Origin: Lachnospiraceae bacterium
GTDB taxonomy: Bacteria > Bacillota > Clostridia > Lachnospirales > Lachnospiraceae
Assembly (NCBI GenBank): GCA_900765975.1
Contig: CAAFTS010000088.1
Coordinates: forward strand, 1-5,767
Length of the DNA stretch: 5,767 nt
Direction: 5' to 3'
How positions within the stretch are numbered: position 1 is the first letter of the stretch; each line of letters starts with the position of its first letter. Below the pieces are notes generated by a model, which saw only the letters and a program-made list of their open reading frames with translations, was not told the DNA's origin and did not search any database. The position numbers and the translations under genes are program-made. This document shows, piece by piece, positions 5,679 through 5,767 of the stretch.

Positions 5679-5767
5679 TGTTGTTAACTTATGATAATGT
5701 CACCTTAAGATTCTCTTGAGATAATGTCACTTTTCATTAAACTATAAAACTATGAAAGAAGGATTAA
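5679..5767 (+). mobile_element. Possible left end of an IS21-type insertion sequence (partial)
   Basis: From about 5679 or 5682 (TGTTGTTAAC or TGTTAAC, beginning with the TG typical of IS21-family tips) the sequence holds two GATAATGTCAC direct repeats. A possible -10 box TATAAA (5743-5748) follows, and then a ribosome binding site AAAGAAGGA (5755-5763) facing out of the window. A start codon would be expected a few bases past 5767. A weaker option is the ATG at 5752-5754, which stays open to the edge but lacks a site of its own. The layout fits an istA-type transposase gene beginning just outside, but no transposase sequence is in the window. The family assignment rests on my memory of IS21 end structure. 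Confidence 0.4.
5688..5733 (+). repeat. Pair of 19-bp imperfect direct repeats, core GATAATGTCAC
   Basis: The two copies lie at 5688-5706 and 5715-5733 and follow the pattern CTTnnGATAATGTCACnTT, with 16 of 19 positions identical and a 27-bp repeat period. The identical 11-base core occurs at 5693-5703 and 5720-5730. The copies are on the same face and upstream of a rightward ribosome binding site. Such closely spaced terminal repeats resemble transposase-binding sites at the ends of IS21-family elements. A pair of activator or repressor sites is the alternative. Confidence 0.85.

Overview
The window looks like chromosomal DNA from a low-GC Gram-positive anaerobe of the class Clostridia, most likely a Lachnospiraceae member. 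The basis is the AT-rich sequence, strong AGGAGG-type ribosome binding sites, a T-box leader, and proteins (the PurA variant and the SEC-C protein) that resemble Lachnospiraceae versions as I remember them. No database search was possible, so the taxonomic call is an inference.

All genes but one lie on the minus strand. Read in the direction of transcription from the right end, they are: a cardiolipin synthase (cls, 4024-5583) with its own promoter; purA (2632-3921), with a near-consensus promoter just after the cls stop and a hairpin terminator after it; a 56-residue small gene (2243-2413) with a perfect AGGAGG site; a two-gene unit made of a SEC-C zinc-motif protein (1274-1789) and a membrane-anchored DUF218/YdcF-like protein (509-1270), separated by 3 bases; and the start of thrS (1-67), behind a strong promoter and a complete threonine T-box leader (about 154-393). 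The exception is a plus-strand gene for a 69-residue two-helix membrane protein (2031-2240), which converges on the 56-residue gene with a 2-base gap.

The genes do not form one pathway. They are housekeeping functions (threonyl-tRNA supply, AMP synthesis, anionic phospholipid synthesis) interspersed with small or poorly characterised envelope-type genes. The best-supported regulatory element is the T-box. Its specifier reads as ACU, and its UGGA bulge predicts a tRNA-Thr(GGU) with discriminator U.

At the extreme right end (5688-5733) there is a pair of 19-bp imperfect direct repeats sharing the core GATAATGTCAC. A ribosome binding site follows, pointing rightward out of the window. This does not belong to cls and may be the left end of an IS21-type insertion sequence. 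I found no sign of CRISPR, toxin-antitoxin, phage or defence genes, and no clearly new system. The most useful second-look items are the repeat end, the small 56-residue gene, the corrected purA start and the divergent PurA active-site motifs.
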